IMG/VR virus record: IMGVR_UViG_3300020119_000228
Location: 1 to 36,785 of that record
Origin: a virus
Reading direction: 5' to 3' (one strand)
Length of the DNA stretch: 36,785 nt
The translations under genes and the position numbers were made by a program. The notes below the pieces were generated by a model that searched no databases, was not told the DNA's origin, and saw nothing but the letters and a program-made list of their open reading frames with translations. Position 1 is the first letter of the stretch. Every line of letters begins with the position of its first letter. Shown one piece after another: positions 14,075 to 21,106 of this stretch.

Positions 14075-14263
14075 TTATGATTTGTTTTCTTGTTTTTTTA
14101 TTGGGCACCATTCTGGAATTCCAGGGAATTCTTCACCCTGAGCATAAATGATTGTATCTTCAAAAGTTACATTGCGATCTTCATGAGAGCAGCCATAAAT
14201 ATATTCACTTTTATTTAATTTTGGACAATCTCTGCAATCGTTTACTTCAAGTGTTAGTTTCAT
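14075..14263 (-). CDS. Small cysteine-containing protein
   Basis: 62-aa protein with CRDCPK near residue 10, YGCSHE near 25 and PEWCP near 53, four cysteines that could bind one zinc. Many phages carry short proteins of this C..C...C...WCP type with no assigned role. The start follows the previous stop by two bases, with GAGAG upstream. Confidence 0.65.
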   Translation of the reverse strand: MKLTLEVNDCRDCPKLNKSEYIYGCSHEDRNVTFEDTIIYAQGEEFPGIPEWCPIKKQENKS

Positions 14264-14264
14264 T

Positions 14265-14717
14265 TTACTCTCTCAATTGTTCAATTATTGATTTACATTC
14301 ATTTTCCATGAACTCATAAGACTTATGATCTTCTGAATCCCAAATATCATCTTTTAATAGATTTAGATAATAATCTTTTTTTTCTGGAAAATATTTTGCT
14401 GCTGTAGAATAACAAGGTGAATCATCACAATGCCCTGCATCAAATCCAATCCAAAAATCATTACAAGGCGAGCTCATAAATTCCTTAAGACGATGCCCTC
14501 TTCCTCTAAATGTAATTTCAACATAAGCATTTATATCGCGCTCAATATCTTCATCATTTATAGACACATATCCGCATCGAAATCCAAATATATTGAATGT
14601 AATTAAATATTCTATTTCTTTGTAAATGCCGCCCCCTTCAATAACCATTACACTATTTTCAGAGCGAAAAAATTCTTTCTCACCCTTTAATTTAAGTAAT
14701 TCACTAATTGAACCCAT
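14265..14717 (-). CDS. Hypothetical early protein
   Basis: 150-aa soluble protein. The first half is predicted beta (VMVIEGGGIYKEIEYLITFN; AYVEITFRGRGHR) and the second half contains FWIGFDAGHCDDSP and a charged helical end. FWIGFDAGHxxD resembles motifs of small phage proteins of unknown role. AAGGA precedes ATG 14717. No assignment. Confidence 0.65.
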   Translation of the reverse strand: MGSISELLKLKGEKEFFRSENSVMVIEGGGIYKEIEYLITFNIFGFRCGYVSINDEDIERDINAYVEITFRGRGHRLKEFMSSPCNDFWIGFDAGHCDDSPCYSTAAKYFPEKKDYYLNLLKDDIWDSEDHKSYEFMENECKSIIEQLRE

Positions 14718-14771
14718 TTAAATGCTTTCCTTATAAAAAAAACCTGATATAGTGATACTGCATTTATTCAT
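14718..14771 (-). CDS. Possible 17-aa leader peptide
   Basis: MNKCSITISGFFYKESI with AAGGA at good spacing, ending just before the start of the 150-aa gene, whose ribosome-binding site lies inside its last codons. It could be a coupling leader; length makes this uncertain. Confidence 0.3.
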   Translation of the reverse strand: MNKCSITISGFFYKESI

Positions 14772-14806
14772 AAAAATGCTTCCTTGGTAGTTGTAGTTGA
14801 TGTACT

Positions 14807-14849
14807 AAGGGCCGGTTGTGCCTCCACTAGCGGCCCTTTTAAGTTTTTT
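14807..14849. terminator. Strong hairpin, terminator-like on the plus strand
   Basis: Perfect 8-bp stem AAGGGCCG/CGGCCCTT (14807-14814, 14831-14838) with a 16-base loop. On the plus strand it is followed by TTAAGTTTTTT, a terminator-like tail, although all nearby genes are on the minus strand. It may stop antisense transcription, or act in the leftward mRNA as a 3'-stabilising or attenuating hairpin after the 70-aa gene. Confidence 0.45.
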
Positions 14850-15060
14850 AATCATCATCATCAATAAATAAAGTCTTAAGTCCATTTATAATAATTTTCG
14901 CTTGAGCTTTAGTTAAATGTAGGCATCCTTGCATTAAATCATCATTTTCTCGATCATAGACATAAAGCCTATAAAGTTGCTCATCATAAGCTGCAGATGA
15001 ATAGCTAATTACTATCCTTTGATCATTAAAATCAAAAAATTGTATGAACTTTCTTTTCAT
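14848..15060 (-). CDS. Hypothetical early protein
   Basis: 70-aa protein, MKRKFIQFFDFNDQRIVISY, beta-rich N-terminus, then a helix LTKAQAKIIINGLKTLF and an acidic IDDDD end. The ribosome-binding region is AGGATA. A short beta plus one helix fold is likely; no family recognised. Confidence 0.65.
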   Translation of the reverse strand: MKRKFIQFFDFNDQRIVISYSSAAYDEQLYRLYVYDRENDDLMQGCLHLTKAQAKIIINGLKTLFIDDDD

Positions 15061-15078
15061 AAATTATCCTTTCTTATA

Positions 15079-15273
15079 TTAATAAAAATTACCCTTTCTT
15101 AATCTGCGCATAAAATCAACAAGATAACTTTCTAATACATGAACTTCCTTTATATTAAAGGTAAATGGATTATCTTTATTAATCTCTCTCTCATGTATAG
15201 AGTTTCCGAGAATTTCTAATATATTTACTGCCTCAGAAGAAATGTCTATTTCGTCTATTAATTCTTCAGTCAT
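15079..15273 (-). CDS. Hypothetical acidic early protein
   Basis: 64-aa protein (MTEELIDEIDISSEAVNILE), mostly helical and acidic with a basic C-terminal MRRLRKGNFY. AAAAGGAC precedes the start. Third gene downstream of the Cro-like regulator; function unknown. Confidence 0.65.
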   Translation of the reverse strand: MTEELIDEIDISSEAVNILEILGNSIHEREINKDNPFTFNIKEVHVLESYLVDFMRRLRKGNFY

Positions 15274-15291
15274 AATTAAGTCCTTTTATAG

Positions 15292-15567
15292 TTAATTTTC
15301 CTTGTTTTTAAAAATATCAATCAATTCCTTATGTTCATTAATAGTTTCTGCAATGGTCTCATAAACACGCGATATAAATTGCATAGCTTCTTTTTTATTA
15401 TCTAAACTTGCGCAACATGATACAAGTGTATTCACTGCCAAATTGGTCATTAAATAAAATACTTGATTACCATTCATGCCATAATTTTTAACATAATCAT
15501 CTTTTATTGATTCCATTTTTTTTAGGAATTCTTCGATTATTTCTTCCTTATTTTCACTATAGTTCAT
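15292..15567 (-). CDS. Hypothetical helical early protein
   Basis: 91-aa all-helical protein. LAVNTLVSCCASLDNKKEAM followed by a FISRVYETIAETI helix resembles, in layout, the C-terminal half of the 101-aa protein at 19049 on the other arm. The start overlaps the Cro-like stop as ATGA, so it is co-translated with the regulator. Confidence 0.65.
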   Translation of the reverse strand: MNYSENKEEIIEEFLKKMESIKDDYVKNYGMNGNQVFYLMTNLAVNTLVSCCASLDNKKEAMQFISRVYETIAETINEHKELIDIFKNKEN

Positions 15568-15761
15568 ACATTGCCCTTATTTTCTTCCTTATTCCAATAA
15601 GCCTTAAGCTCTCCGTTAGTTAATTGTTCTAACCTTTTTTGTGAACATGGAGGGATATATCCAATATTTTTCCACCTTGTAAGAGTATTTTTCCCCATTC
15701 CAGTTTTTTTCTGAAAATTACCATAAGTCCCAAAGTATTTTTTTACATCTTCGAAATTCAT
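15564..15761 (-). CDS. Cro-like repressor
   Basis: 65-aa protein: FEDVKKYFGTYGNFQKKTG, then MGKNTLTRWKNIGYIPPCSQ, then RLEQLTNGELKA. The order K..V...FGT....K..G......W...IP....RLE.LT.G.LK is that of P22 Cro and related small lambda-repressor-fold proteins, with the helix-turn-helix near residues 13-33. It is the first gene of the leftward operon, transcribed divergently from the recombination operon, exactly where a Cro or repressor is expected. The operators are probably the palindromes at 15808-15849. No CI-type partner is found. Confidence 0.8.
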   Translation of the reverse strand: MNFEDVKKYFGTYGNFQKKTGMGKNTLTRWKNIGYIPPCSQKRLEQLTNGELKAYWNKEENKGNV

Positions 15762-15792
15762 TTCGTATACCCCTTAAAAAATCTTCATATAA

Positions 15793-15821
15793 AATATAAT
15801 CTTTTTATTGACATATGTCAA
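15793..15821 (-). promoter_or_regulatory. Leftward early promoter (Cro/replication arm)
   Basis: Minus-strand TTGACA (15816-15821), 17-base spacer, TATATT (15793-15798), near-consensus. Its -35 is the right half of the palindrome TTGACATATGTCAA (15808-15821). Confidence 0.75.
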
Positions 15822-15836
15822 GAAAATAACTACAAT
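15808..15836 (+). promoter_or_regulatory. Rightward early promoter (recombination arm)
   Basis: TTGACA (15808-15813), 17-base spacer, TACAAT (15831-15836). Its -35 is the left half of the palindrome TTGACATATGTCAA, whose other half is the -35 of the divergent leftward promoter, so two polymerases cannot bind at once. Confidence 0.8.
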
Positions 15837-15849
15837 TATTTTGTAGTTA
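15827..15849. promoter_or_regulatory. Operator over the rightward -10
   Basis: Perfect 9-bp inverted repeat TAACTACAA-TTATT-TTGTAGTTA covering the -10 and start region of the rightward promoter. The half-site TTGTAGTTA also occurs in the operator pair at 11266-11308. Confidence 0.6.
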
Positions 15850-15876
15850 AATTTACATATAACCAAGGAGGAAAAA

Positions 15877-16206
15877 ATGGATAAATTTGAAGATGGTCAG
15901 CTAGTATGGGGAGTACTTTATACGGACGGCTCTATGCCTTATACAGAATTGCTACCTTTAAACATAGCGAAATCTTTTACATATAAAGATAATAATTTTT
16001 GTATCGTTACTAACGAGATTAATTCAGAGATAGAAGCAATCTTCCCAACAAAAAACGAAGCCATAGATTACATTATTAAAAAATGGGAATCCTTGAAAGA
16101 TAAAAAAGAAGCTCCTAAAAAATATGAATACCCTTCAGAAGACCATAAGAAGATGTGTGATGCTGCTGGATTCTATGCTATGTCGTCAATTGGAGGCTTT
16201 AAATGA
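15877..16206 (+). CDS. First gene of the recombination operon, hypothetical
   Basis: 109-aa protein with a strong AAGGAGG ribosome-binding site. N-terminus MDKFEDGQLVWGVLYTDGSM and middle FPTKNEAIDYIIKKWESL share the strand-then-helix layout of the proteins at 7927 and 20018; a hydrophilic tail of about 30 residues is extra. It overlaps the nuclease start as ATGA. It may modulate the nuclease, but there is no direct evidence. Confidence 0.65.
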   Translation: MDKFEDGQLVWGVLYTDGSMPYTELLPLNIAKSFTYKDNNFCIVTNEINSEIEAIFPTKNEAIDYIIKKWESLKDKKEAPKKYEYPSEDHKKMCDAAGFYAMSSIGGFK

Positions 16207-17096
16207 TTAAATTCAGCGATGGCATACATAACATATCAAATGCGGAATATCATGCAGCAGAAGGCGTTTCACGTAGTAGTTTGATGCTCTTTAATAAAAG
16301 TCCTTATCATTATTGGTATAAAGTTATTTCTGGTTTGGCTACTAAGGAAGAGCCAACAAAATCCATGTCATTAGGGGATGCATTTCATGCTTTATTATTA
16401 GAGCCAGAAAGGTTTAAAACAGATTATTTAGTTTACCCAGAACTAGAAAAGCTTCCAGAAAAAGTTTTATTAAAGGATGTTGGTAAAGAGCAGTTTAATG
16501 CTTACAAGAAACTAGTAGCAGAAATAAAAAATAGAAATGATGCGTTGCTTGATGAGTTTTCAATATTATCAGAAGGTAAAACGGTTATTCCACAAAGTAT
16601 TTTTTTGGAAGCAAATAAAATGGTGTCTCTTTTTTACACACATACTGATGTATCAAATTATTTAGAAGGATGTGTTTTTGAACAATCAATATTTTGGACA
16701 GATGAAGAAACAGGATTGCAATTTAAGGCGCGTCCTGACGCATGGGGCGGTCAACTTATAATGGATATAAAGACGGCAAGAGATTTGTCAACGAGGCGTA
16801 TTGAATATTCCGCTATAGAATATGGATATTTCCTTCAATCTGGAATGATTCATGAAGGTTGTAAGGCAATTGGTATGCCAATTAAGGCTTTTGGAACGAT
16901 AGCCGTTGAAAATAAAGAACCTTATGTACCTAGATTCCTGCCAATGTCAGATGAGTCATTATCCATAGGTATAAATACTTTTCACAGGCATAAAAAGACT
17001 TTAAAGCGGTGCCTTGAAACTAATAGATGGCCAGCTTATGAACTTGAAGAACTTAACTGCCCAAGATGGTATACGATAAATGAAGAGGAGGAATAA
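16203..17096 (+). CDS. RecE-like PD-(D/E)XK exonuclease
   Basis: 297-aa protein of the RecE C-terminal / DUF3799 family. SLGDAFHALLLEPERF (56-71), then E160, RPDAW with Asp179 and MDIK with Asp188 and Lys190 give the PD-(D/E)XK active site; FLQSGMI (near 210) is the usual following helix with the conserved Gln. Such enzymes degrade the 5' strand of double-strand ends to give 3' tails for an annealase. The partner, Bet, starts two bases downstream, forming a classic two-component phage recombination pair. All catalytic residues are present. Confidence 0.87.
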   Translation: MIKFSDGIHNISNAEYHAAEGVSRSSLMLFNKSPYHYWYKVISGLATKEEPTKSMSLGDAFHALLLEPERFKTDYLVYPELEKLPEKVLLKDVGKEQFNAYKKLVAEIKNRNDALLDEFSILSEGKTVIPQSIFLEANKMVSLFYTHTDVSNYLEGCVFEQSIFWTDEETGLQFKARPDAWGGQLIMDIKTARDLSTRRIEYSAIEYGYFLQSGMIHEGCKAIGMPIKAFGTIAVENKEPYVPRFLPMSDESLSIGINTFHRHKKTLKRCLETNRWPAYELEELNCPRWYTINEEEE

Positions 17097-17098
17097 AA

Positions 17099-17992
17099 AT
17101 GAGCACAGGCCTACAAGCAATAAAGCAATCCCAAATAGATATGTGGGATTGTAAGGAAAAACGCGAAGAAATGAAAAAACTTATATGCAAATTTCCCCTA
17201 TCTGAGGTTGAGTTTGCGACATTCATAGAGATAGGTAAGGGTACGCAATTAAATCCTTTTCTACGCGAGATTTGGGTCGTTAAATACGATGAAAAATCGC
17301 CTGCCAGTATATTTATAGGAAGGGATGGATATAGAAAGGCGGCACAGAGAGACCCTGAATATGATTATCATCAAGTTGATGCGGTTTACTCAAATGATAA
17401 GTTTTCTGTATCAGAAGGATTGCCAAAACATGAATATAACTTAAAAGATAGAGGGGACTTAATAGGTGCTTATTGTGTTGCAAAAAGGCATAAGTCATCT
17501 AGGCCAATTTATGTATTCGCAGAATTACGTGAATATACCACCAACAAAAGCTTATGGAATTCTCAATCAGGAAAACCTGCAACAATGATAAAAAAAGTAG
17601 CAGAATCTCAATGTTTAAGAGCATGCTTTCAAGACCTTCTAGGAGGTACATATGCTGAGGAGGAAATGGAACGAGAACATACAGTAACAATAGATGCAGA
17701 AACAGGAAGAAAATTAAGCAAATCAGAGATTCTTGGAAAAAAATTAAAAGAAGCAAGAGGTACAGTAATTGATTCTACTCCAATTGAAAAAAAAGAAGAG
17801 CAAGAAGAAACCGGAGAAATAGCCAATCCAGAGCAAATGAAAGAACTACATGCTCTCTTAGCTGTTAAAGGATTTTCTAACGGAAGATTACAGAAGGCCA
17901 TGCAATATTATCATATTGAAACACTTGGTCAATTAACCTCGTCTCAGGCTGATCATTTTATTGGGATGCTTATGAAAGAGGAGGACAAATAA
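17099..17992 (+). CDS. bet: Bet/RecT-family single-strand annealing protein
   Basis: 297-aa protein of the Red-beta/RecT family: VEFATFIEIGKGTQLNPFLREIWVVKY (residues about 38-64), IFIGRDGYRKAAQRDPEYD, and MIKKVAESQCLRACFQDLLGGTYAEEEM, the family's most conserved blocks. It anneals complementary single strands exposed by the upstream nuclease. The C-terminal 60 residues (NPEQMKELHALLAVKGF...) form a small helical domain, which in Red-beta-type proteins contacts host single-strand-binding protein or the nuclease. RBS AGAGGAGG precedes ATG 17099. Confidence 0.9.
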   Translation: MSTGLQAIKQSQIDMWDCKEKREEMKKLICKFPLSEVEFATFIEIGKGTQLNPFLREIWVVKYDEKSPASIFIGRDGYRKAAQRDPEYDYHQVDAVYSNDKFSVSEGLPKHEYNLKDRGDLIGAYCVAKRHKSSRPIYVFAELREYTTNKSLWNSQSGKPATMIKKVAESQCLRACFQDLLGGTYAEEEMEREHTVTIDAETGRKLSKSEILGKKLKEARGTVIDSTPIEKKEEQEETGEIANPEQMKELHALLAVKGFSNGRLQKAMQYYHIETLGQLTSSQADHFIGMLMKEEDK

Positions 17993-18171
17993 TGAATGAT
18001 AATCAAATAAAAGATCACGTATGGTTATACCATAATGAAATTACTAAAAGTCCTGAATTTACTTGTCCATGTTGCCTTAGAAAATTCATACCTTATCTTC
18101 ATGAAAGTAAGAAATACTGCTCTAAATCTTGTAAAAATTCACATTTGAAAAAAAGGAAAAATAATGGATGA
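17992..18171 (+). CDS. Small zinc-finger protein after bet
   Basis: 59-aa protein starting inside the bet stop (TAATG), with AGGAGG upstream. CPCC (residues 25-28) and YCSKSC (42-47) give a CxxC...CxxxC site, with YCS resembling treble-clef zinc fingers of small DNA- or RNA-associated phage proteins. Basic C-terminus HLKKRKNNG. Probably nucleic-acid-binding. Confidence 0.7.
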   Translation: MNDNQIKDHVWLYHNEITKSPEFTCPCCLRKFIPYLHESKKYCSKSCKNSHLKKRKNNG

Positions 18172-18580
18172 AATAAAAACCCCTAAAAAAGAAAAAGGTG
18201 CGTCATGGGGAGAGTGCACGCACCACGACTGCGGAAAAAAGTGCACTTATATTGATCCCACACATAACTCCAAAGCAGGAATTGAAATTTCTGGAGTTGG
18301 AGTACCTAATAAAAGTGTTTGCATAGAACCCACTCATATTGTAGGAATATCAAGTGCTGGCGGTGGAATTAACATTAATAAAAAAAACAAAAACAAAAAC
18401 AAACAAGGAGTAGTAAAAGAAAGGTCCACTAGATACATGATATTAGATTCAATTTTTGATGATTGGTCCATAAGCCAGAAGGTATACTTTTGCGGATGCA
18501 TTCAAGTTAATAAATCACATAACATAACAAAGGAAGATGTGCGAACTTATAACAAATGTCAAAGTCATAAGGATAAATAA
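18164..18580 (+). CDS. Hypothetical cysteine-rich protein
   Basis: 138-aa protein. The N-terminus has CTHHDCGKKC (near 18-27), then a low-complexity linker with alternating N and K (near 72-80), and the C-terminus VYFCGCIQVNKSH...YNKCQSH. The end CGCI..(about 18)..YN.C..H recurs in the 66-aa protein at 18837. Two separate metal sites joined by a linker are likely. Overlaps the previous gene by 8 bases. Confidence 0.65.
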   Translation: MDEIKTPKKEKGASWGECTHHDCGKKCTYIDPTHNSKAGIEISGVGVPNKSVCIEPTHIVGISSAGGGININKKNKNKNKQGVVKERSTRYMILDSIFDDWSISQKVYFCGCIQVNKSHNITKEDVRTYNKCQSHKDK

Positions 18581-18837
18581 TGGAAAATAAAACCGAAGAA
18601 GAAATGGTTTATGTATTGGAAATTATACATAGGCTAATGGATATATATAAGCGTGGCACACAAAAAAAAGCAAACAATAAAGATTCATTAGGAAATTATG
18701 AGATAGTTGAGTTCATGAAAGCGACTTTACCTCTTATTAGGGAAATAGGAGTTGATGTCACATACATCATTAATGCAGATTTCATTGATCGATTCTTTAA
18801 AATACTATTTGAGCATGCTCCAGAAGAGGACAAATAA
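18580..18837 (+). CDS. Hypothetical helical protein
   Basis: 85-aa protein, MENKTEEEMVYVLEIIHRLM then a second helical region (IVEFMKATLPLIREIGVDVT), acidic C-terminus. AAGGA lies before ATG 18580, whose first base is the last base of the previous stop. Unrecognised. Confidence 0.65.
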   Translation: MENKTEEEMVYVLEIIHRLMDIYKRGTQKKANNKDSLGNYEIVEFMKATLPLIREIGVDVTYIINADFIDRFFKILFEHAPEEDK

Positions 18838-19037
18838 TGGAATTTGAACCAAAGGAAGTTTTGGATCAGTTTGAAAATAAAATTTGCGGATGTACTTCAA
18901 TTGCTAAATTAAATTCTGGTGGCACTGGAGGATGTGGATGCGTTTACACTCTAAAGGAATGTGGATGCATAGACATATTAAAGTTAAATGGAGATCAAGC
19001 AATTTATAATTGCTCAACACATAATGATTTATATTAA
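18837..19037 (+). CDS. Small CGC...CxxH protein
   Basis: 66-aa protein with three CGC groups (ICGC near 17, GCGC near 32, ECGCI near 42) and an ending AIYNCSTHN. The second half matches the C-terminus of the 138-aa protein at 18164 in spacing and residues. Probably zinc-binding; role unknown. Confidence 0.65.
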   Translation: MEFEPKEVLDQFENKICGCTSIAKLNSGGTGGCGCVYTLKECGCIDILKLNGDQAIYNCSTHNDLY

Positions 19038-19048
19038 AGGGGTAAATA

Positions 19049-19354
19049 ATGCCAGATTCAGAACAAAAATCATTAACTTTATTAGAAAAAAAGAAAATTA
19101 TGTGCAGTTTAATGCGTAAAATTATGCGTGTTACGTCTGAAGAGATAGATGACTTAGATGCTTCTCTTGAAGATAAAGTTGAAATATTCGCTAATACAGC
19201 AATATCTTTTGTAATGGACATGATTTCTTCATGCGTACAATCCTCAAATAAATCAGATAAAATCTCATACGCAAAGACATTCTCTGAGATAATGTTAGAG
19301 CAAGTAATAAAGGGAATTAATGCTGAGTTTGACTCAATTAAAAATGCACATTAA
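19049..19354 (+). CDS. Hypothetical helical protein
   Basis: 101-aa protein with AAAGGGG upstream. N-terminal charged helices (LTLLEKKKIMCSLMRKIMR), acidic middle, then a hydrophobic helix ISFVMDMISSCVQSSNKSDK and FSEIMLEQVIKGI. The latter part is similar in layout to the 91-aa protein at 15292, so the two arms may carry related genes. Confidence 0.6.
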   Translation: MPDSEQKSLTLLEKKKIMCSLMRKIMRVTSEEIDDLDASLEDKVEIFANTAISFVMDMISSCVQSSNKSDKISYAKTFSEIMLEQVIKGINAEFDSIKNAH

Positions 19355-19404
19355 TATGCGCAAGTTGTAGATGTATTTGTATTTATATTTTTAAGGTGAT
19401 AATT

Positions 19405-19812
19405 ATGTTTAATTTAGAAGATTTCGTACCAGTAAAACCAGGTAGATTTATTAATACAACTCCTGGTTTAAAAATGAATACCACAAAAAAATCTAGAATA
19501 TCTTTTTCAATAAGAGGATGTATGGCGGAAAAGCTTGGTATTAATGAATCAACAAAAATGAATTTTTTTAGAAATAAAAGAGATAAATTTACATTCGCTT
19601 TAGTAGAAGACCGAAAAGGGTTCAAGCTAACAAAAAGAAAAGATGGTGTTTATACATGCAACGTAAAAACTCCATTCGATGAAAAAACCACTATAAGATG
19701 TGTAATCCCAAGAGATGCGCTCACATTTGATATAAATAAGAAAGCCATTCTTTTCAATTTGTCCTCATCATTAGAGCCTGAAGAATTGGCTATGATTAAA
19801 TTGAAGGATTAG
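19405..19812 (+). CDS. Hypothetical protein
   Basis: 135-aa beta-rich basic protein starting MFNLEDFVPVKPGR; ATG 19405 is chosen for the AAGG nine bases upstream over a GTG three codons earlier. RISFSIRGCMAEKLGI followed by a basic segment and RCVIPRDALTFDI suggest a small DNA-associated fold, possibly AbrB-like, but this is weak. Confidence 0.6.
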   Translation: MFNLEDFVPVKPGRFINTTPGLKMNTTKKSRISFSIRGCMAEKLGINESTKMNFFRNKRDKFTFALVEDRKGFKLTKRKDGVYTCNVKTPFDEKTTIRCVIPRDALTFDINKKAILFNLSSSLEPEELAMIKLKD

Positions 19813-19872
19813 CAATGCCATTGTTTAGACTATCATAGAGGTAGACTCGAAGATTCCCTTTTAAGGAAAAAA

Positions 19873-20016
19873 ATGACTGAAAATTTGCTACTCATATTAG
19901 GCGCCATGATTATTACTATCCCTATATCTTTTCATTATAAATTTCCTTGGTATGTGACTTCTAGTTTTTGCTTTGTACTTGAGTTGTTCTTTTTACATGT
20001 ATTTCATAGGATTTAA
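19873..20016 (+). CDS. Small two-helix membrane protein
   Basis: 47-aa frame with AAGGA upstream. Two hydrophobic helices, LLLILGAMIITIPISF (5-20) and SSFCFVLELFFLHVF (30-44), joined by a short HYKFPWYVT loop. Size and topology would suit a small holin or an inner-membrane accessory protein, but it lies in the early arm, far from the lysozyme. Confidence 0.55.
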   Translation: MTENLLLILGAMIITIPISFHYKFPWYVTSSFCFVLELFFLHVFHRI

Positions 20017-20017
20017 T

Positions 20018-20299
20018 ATGGAAAAAATATTAATGAACGAAAAATGTCCATACAAAGAAGGTGATGAAGTATATTTTTTAATTGAAGAACTAGGATGGGG
20101 AAGTTTGCCATTGTCTGTTGGAAATCTCAACATAAGGAAAGAAAAAATAACTGAAATTGTCGATGGCTGGGATGATGGTTATATTTTGTCTACTGAAAAC
20201 ATATATGGTTCATTTAGGGGAGACTGCTGTGCTTTTTCAAGCAAGAAAGAATTGATTTACTATCTTAAATCAAAAATAAAGGAGCTGGAACGTGAATAA
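20018..20299 (+). CDS. Small GDEVYF-type protein
   Basis: 93-aa protein starting MEKILMNEKCPYKEGDEVYF. ATG 20018 with AGGA upstream is preferred over an in-frame start 45 bases earlier that lies inside the membrane-protein gene. Ends with a helix FSSKKELIYYLKSKIKELE. Shares layout with the proteins at 7927 and 15877. Unknown role. Confidence 0.65.
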   Translation: MEKILMNEKCPYKEGDEVYFLIEELGWGSLPLSVGNLNIRKEKITEIVDGWDDGYILSTENIYGSFRGDCCAFSSKKELIYYLKSKIKELERE

Positions 20300-20549
20300 T
20301 TACTTATCTTTAGTTTTATTTCCAAACATAAAAGATTTTATGATTATATTTGGGATAATAGGAATTATAATTAGTTTAATTATTTTTTATTGTTGGGAAC
20401 AATCTTGCTGTGAAGAGGAAAAAGAAGCATTTTGGAAAAAAGGTAATAAGTTTTTGCTTTCATCTATATTTATATTATTTATCACTTGTTTCATACCCAC
20501 ACAAATAGATATTTTGCAGTTAGAGGAAAGGTCTAGTTCATGTGAATAA
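20292..20549 (+). CDS. Two-pass membrane protein
   Basis: 85-aa protein with GTG start (AAGGAG upstream) overlapping the previous gene by 8 bases. Two clear membrane helices: FMIIFGIIGIIISLIIFYCW (16-35) and FLLSSIFILFITCFI (54-68), with a charged loop CCEEEKEAFWKKGNK between. Candidate superinfection-exclusion or holin-like protein; its early-arm position argues for the former. Unproven. Confidence 0.65.
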   Translation: MNNYLSLVLFPNIKDFMIIFGIIGIIISLIIFYCWEQSCCEEEKEAFWKKGNKFLLSSIFILFITCFIPTQIDILQLEERSSSCE

Positions 20550-20683
20550 AAAATAAAAAAAATAATTGATAAATTCGAACCCTAATTCTATCCAAAACAT
20601 TTATTGGAAAGTACCCCATACGGAGCCAATTCGAGATTAAGGTTCTCGGTAATTTTATTATAACAAAATAGGATATAAGTGCA

Positions 20684-20881
20684 ATGATAGATAAAAAAGA
20701 AACATCCTCAAAAGAGGATTGGAGTGACTTGGAATTTTATAATGGCAATAAAAAATCAAAACCAATTGAGGATATTTCAATTCCTGACTTGGAAAGATTC
20801 GATGGTAAATACAAAAAAAAGATGCGTGATAGTTTTGAATTTAAATCATCGACACATTTTTATAATGTGTCGATTTTATAA
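20684..20881 (+). CDS. Short hydrophilic protein ending in a terminator
   Basis: 65-aa hydrophilic protein (MIDKKETSSKEDWSDLEF...) with AGGA upstream. Its last 11 codons are the stem-loop of the operon terminator, so the C-terminus (STHFYNVSIL) is set by RNA structure. The gap before it (20550-20683) holds a CGAGA/TCTCG hairpin with a 7-base loop (20632-20648) and nothing else recognisable. Confidence 0.55.
   Translation: MIDKKETSSKEDWSDLEFYNGNKKSKPIEDISIPDLERFDGKYKKKMRDSFEFKSSTHFYNVSIL
20848..20878 (+). terminator. Strong terminator of the rightward early operon
   Basis: Perfect 10-bp stem ATCGACACAT/ATGTGTCGAT (20848-20857, 20865-20874), 7-base loop, then TTTATAATT. The complement is also AT-rich, so it may act in both directions between this operon and the minus-strand gene at 20904. 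Confidence 0.8.
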
Positions 20882-20903
20882 TTAATTTTAAACATATAAA
20901 TAA

Positions 20904-21053
20904 TTAATACTTCCTTTTTTTCTTTTTCTCTCCAGCCTCACTATATGCAATAGCAACTGCTTGCTTTTGAGGCTTTCCTGATTCCATTTCTTTTTTTACG
21001 TTGCTTGAAAATCCTTTCTTTGTTTTGGCTTTTTCGCCTTTAATTAGTGGCAT
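20904..21053 (-). CDS. DUF6496-like small basic protein
   Basis: 49-aa lysine-rich protein, MPLIKGEKAKTKKGFSSNVK..., with the segment GKPQKQAVAIAYSEAGEKK. This SGKPQKQAVAIA motif is typical of small proteins found in very many phages and environmental contigs (DUF6496), of unknown function. AAGGA precedes the start. It stands alone on the minus strand between two plus-strand genes, so it may be an independently acquired cassette. Confidence 0.75.
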   Translation of the reverse strand: MPLIKGEKAKTKKGFSSNVKKEMESGKPQKQAVAIAYSEAGEKKKKRKY

Positions 21054-21106
21054 TATATTATCCTTAATATATTATATAGTATTAAGTTACACTAGATCGT
21101 TACATT

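Noticed and set aside
17313-17901. Minus-strand frames within bet
   Set aside because: Hydrophobic shadow frames opposite a well-supported gene.
20566-20650. tRNA-like TTCGAACC sequence and a 5-7-5 hairpin in the gap before 20684
   Set aside because: The T-stem does not pair and no acceptor stem is found on either strand; only the CGAGA/TCTCG hairpin holds.
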